This document shows positions 30,288 to 30,856 of a DNA stretch of 30,856 bases, piece by piece. The notes under the pieces are model-generated. The model saw only the letters and a list, made by a program, of their open reading frames with translations, was not told the DNA's origin and did no database searches. Position 1 is the first letter of the stretch; each line of letters begins with the position of its first letter. This stretch comes from DATFHX01 sp035247945. Its GTDB lineage: Bacteria; Patescibacteriota; Saccharimonadia; Saccharimonadales; Saccharimonadaceae. A program made the position numbers and the translations under genes. The stretch is taken from contig DATFHX010000020.1 in NCBI GenBank assembly GCA_035247945.1, forward strand, positions 1 through 30,856, written 5' to 3'.

Positions 30288-30856
30288 GTGCAGCCATTAC
30301 GAAAGCGGCTTGACGTGCTGCGACAATCTATTAGTGACGCATACGAGCGCTTAGCGATCGATGCTAAAGCGCAGCATGCACATGAAGTTGAACAGGAGCT
30401 TGCCGCTCCTGAGATTTGGAATAATCCGGCGTATGCGCAGGAGAAGTCAAAACAGCTCGCCGCTTTGAATGCTGTTATTGTTCCGTGGCAGACGCTCCGT
30501 GCTCAGGCTAATGATATCGAAGAGCTCATGGAACTGGGGGACGAGAGTCTACTCGGTGAGTTCGAAGGTCAGGTGACGGCGCTTGAGAATGAATTTGGGG
30601 AGCGTAAGAAAGAGCTTCTCTTTAACGGTGAATATGATGATCATAATGTCATTCTGCGTCTGAGCGCTGGGGCGGGAGGTACAGACGCACAGGACTGGAC
30701 GCAAATGCTTGAACGCATGTACTTACGTTGGGCTGAGCGTGCAGGAATGCAAGCTACAACGATTGAACGCTCAACCGGCGAAGAAGCGGGGATTAAATCG
30801 TCAGTTATTGAAATAACTGGGCCGTATGCGTATGGTAAACTGCAAAGCGAAAATGG
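30288..30856 (+). CDS. prfB: Peptide chain release factor 2, N-terminal part
   Basis: The first 189 codons of a class I release factor; the gene runs off the right edge. The N-terminal helical domain (QPLRKRLDVLRQSISDAYER, then a PEIWNNPAYAQEKSK box typical of RF2) is followed by the conserved RLSAGAGGTDAQDWTQMLERMYLRWAER, where GGTDAQDW marks RF2 and not RF1. GGQ and the SPF tripeptide lie beyond the window. The start is GTG at 30288 with AAAGGG upstream. The frame is open through codon 25 and beyond, so the programmed +1 frameshift that controls RF2 in many bacteria is not present. Confidence 0.93.
   Translation, partial: MQPLRKRLDVLRQSISDAYERLAIDAKAQHAHEVEQELAAPEIWNNPAYAQEKSKQLAALNAVIVPWQTLRAQANDIEELMELGDESLLGEFEGQVTALENEFGERKKELLFNGEYDDHNVILRLSAGAGGTDAQDWTQMLERMYLRWAERAGMQATTIERSTGEEAGIKSSVIEITGPYAYGKLQSEN

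Noticed and set aside
1..30856. CRISPR arrays, rRNA or tRNA genes
   Set aside because: No regularly spaced repeats and no recognisable rRNA or cloverleaf sequences were found.

Overview
The window looks like a chromosomal piece of a streamlined, monoderm-like ultrasmall bacterium of the Candidate Phyla Radiation, most probably a Saccharibacterium (TM7). This is an inference from several signs: very compact housekeeping operons, a Gram-positive style envelope set (LytR-CpsA-Psr protein, HtrA, DUF2207 protein, UppS, MurD), loss of dxr and cdsA from the usual frr-uppS-cdsA-dxr-rseP-proS cluster, a prolyl-tRNA synthetase without an editing insert, a zinc-free type B L31, and a standard genetic code with UGA as stop. 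Ordinary genes here have intermediate GC (about 48% in a hand-counted line of rpsB).

Layout. 1-1203: the end of parA and parB (chromosome partitioning), closed by a strong terminator shared with convergent lepB. 1223-5609: lepB, then rightward genes for an LCP glycopolymer ligase, an unknown multi-pass membrane protein and an HtrA protease. 5606-10156: a leftward block reading DUF475/TerC-like, rpmE2 (L31), a small membrane protein, prfA (RF1), an rRNA/tRNA 2'-O-methyltransferase and prmC. PrmC methylates the GGQ loop of RF1, so this operon is functionally coherent. 10290-12880: a GC-rich block (63-67% in hand-counted lines) carrying terC (+), terD (-) and a 60-residue membrane protein (+). 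The proteins are actinobacterial in character and there is a very AT-rich (15% GC in one counted line) intergenic island inside the block. 12890-30856: rightward core genes: rpsB-tsf, frr-uppS-rseP-CPBP protease, proS, greA, lysS, DUF2207, serS, hpf, secA, M16 peptidase, murD and the start of prfB. A tiny leftward gene with two CxC motifs sits between secA and the M16 gene.

The most notable signal is the terC/terD block. It looks like DNA acquired from an actinobacterium, which for Saccharibacteria would be the host lineage, inserted between a native TerC-like gene and rpsB. A structured leader sits before terC and may hide its ribosome binding site. Also worth a look are the 32-residue CxC/CxC mini-protein with its own promoter and terminator, and a recurring arrangement where the -10 box lies only 6-9 bases upstream of the start codon, implying leaderless mRNAs for several essential genes.

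All calls come from reading the sequence and translations by eye. No database search was run.
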